64,000 nucleotides of DNA, from the NCBI RefSeq assembly GCF_001971705.1, contig NZ_CP019327.1, forward strand, positions 3,038,001 through 3,102,000. The letters are read 5' to 3'. The notes beneath the pieces are model-generated. The model did not search any database. It was not told the DNA's origin and saw nothing but the letters and a program-made list of their open reading frames with translations. The translations under genes were made by a program, and so were the position numbers. Positions 63,787 to 64,000 of the stretch are shown in pieces; position 1 is the first letter of the stretch, and each line of letters opens with the position of its first letter. The stretch is from Natronorubrum daqingense (GTDB lineage Archaea > Halobacteriota > Halobacteria > Halobacteriales > Natrialbaceae).

Positions 63787-64000
63787 GATTGCCCCACGGC
63801 GACCCACTGTGCGTCCGGCGGAGCGAACGACTCGCTCTGGTAGACCATCCACCTGGACTCGAACCCGTCTTCTGTGACCTCGATGGCCCGGAACATGCCG
63901 ATGGTCGTGTAGTCGGCCGCGCCGATGAAGACGACCGGCGGCGCTTCGAACGATTCCTCGAACTCGACCGACTGCTGGTCGACTTCGGACGTGTTCCACG
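63783..64000 (-). CDS. C-terminal part of a possible H-type-lectin/tail-fibre-like protein
   Basis: The gene enters from the right edge on the minus strand and ends at 63783. The visible 71 residues (SVEFEESFEAPPVVFIGAAD, then VTEDGFESRWMVYQSESF and WVAVGQS at the end) follow the H-type-lectin pattern: an expected-value strand with Phe-x-x-Pro-Pro-x-Val, then Gly-Phe, then a final Trp-x-Ala/Val-x-Gly. This domain is common on phage and archaeal virus tail fibres and some adhesins. The rest of the gene is outside the window. Confidence 0.55.
   Translation of the reverse strand, partial: WNTSEVDQQSVEFEESFEAPPVVFIGAADYTTIGMFRAIEVTEDGFESRWMVYQSESFAPPDAQWVAVGQS

Overview
The window is high-GC DNA coding for strongly acidic proteins. 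It carries an archaeal TATA-binding protein, a halophile-type 2Fe-2S ferredoxin, haloarchaeal small CPxCG zinc-finger and TRAP-TAXI genes, and TATA boxes 25-33 bases upstream of start codons (leaderless or nearly leaderless transcripts). Together these point to a halophilic archaeon of the class Halobacteria, probably in the Natrialba/Natrinema/Haloterrigena neighbourhood; the genus is an inference from overall feel only. No tRNA, rRNA, CRISPR array or complete insertion sequence was seen.

Layout. 1-16529 is a catabolic and uptake region: two enolase-superfamily (MR/MLE) enzymes, two D-2-hydroxyacid dehydrogenases, a fumarylacetoacetate-hydrolase-family enzyme, a UspA protein, a class III CoA-transferase, a class III aminotransferase, a TAXI-type TRAP transporter (binding protein plus fused permease), a carboxymuconolactone-decarboxylase-like protein and three MFS transporters. 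The likely job is import and breakdown of one or more organic or sugar acids; the substrate cannot be read from sequence. 17134-23613 holds ferredoxin, two PiT phosphate permeases flanking a membrane-anchored coiled-coil protein and a UspA protein, and an SLC13/TrkA-C permease. 23835-30758 holds hisA, trkH, hisB, an ACT-domain regulator, several small haloarchaeal proteins and an IMPACT-family protein. 30762-36058 is a second TAXI-TRAP operon on the minus strand (binding protein, DUF1850 protein, 905-residue fused permease, membrane protein). 36260-49414 is mostly housekeeping: S9 peptidase, cupin, uracil phosphoribosyltransferase, a third PiT permease, a flippase, the tRNA G10 methyltransferase, TBP, a winged-helix regulator and hisG.

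49772-61090 is the most accessory-looking part: a copper divergon (SHOCT protein plus CopB-type ATPase on minus, CopA-type ATPase on plus), a single-chain Type IIG restriction-modification enzyme with a sharply AT-rich specificity segment, a large imperfect palindrome, a 54-residue zinc-finger microprotein, a possible short leaderless ORF and a VapBC-type toxin-antitoxin pair. 61307-64000 has a SpoIIM-like membrane protein, an APH-family kinase and, at the right edge, two overlapping genes, the cut one resembling the end of a tail-fibre or H-type-lectin protein.

A recurring feature is intergenic tandem repetition with short units (13, 14, 19, 20 and 29 bp). One 29-bp array duplicates the stop-codon context of the tRNA methyltransferase gene, and two 20-bp arrays each lie just before copies of the same dispersed core sequence.
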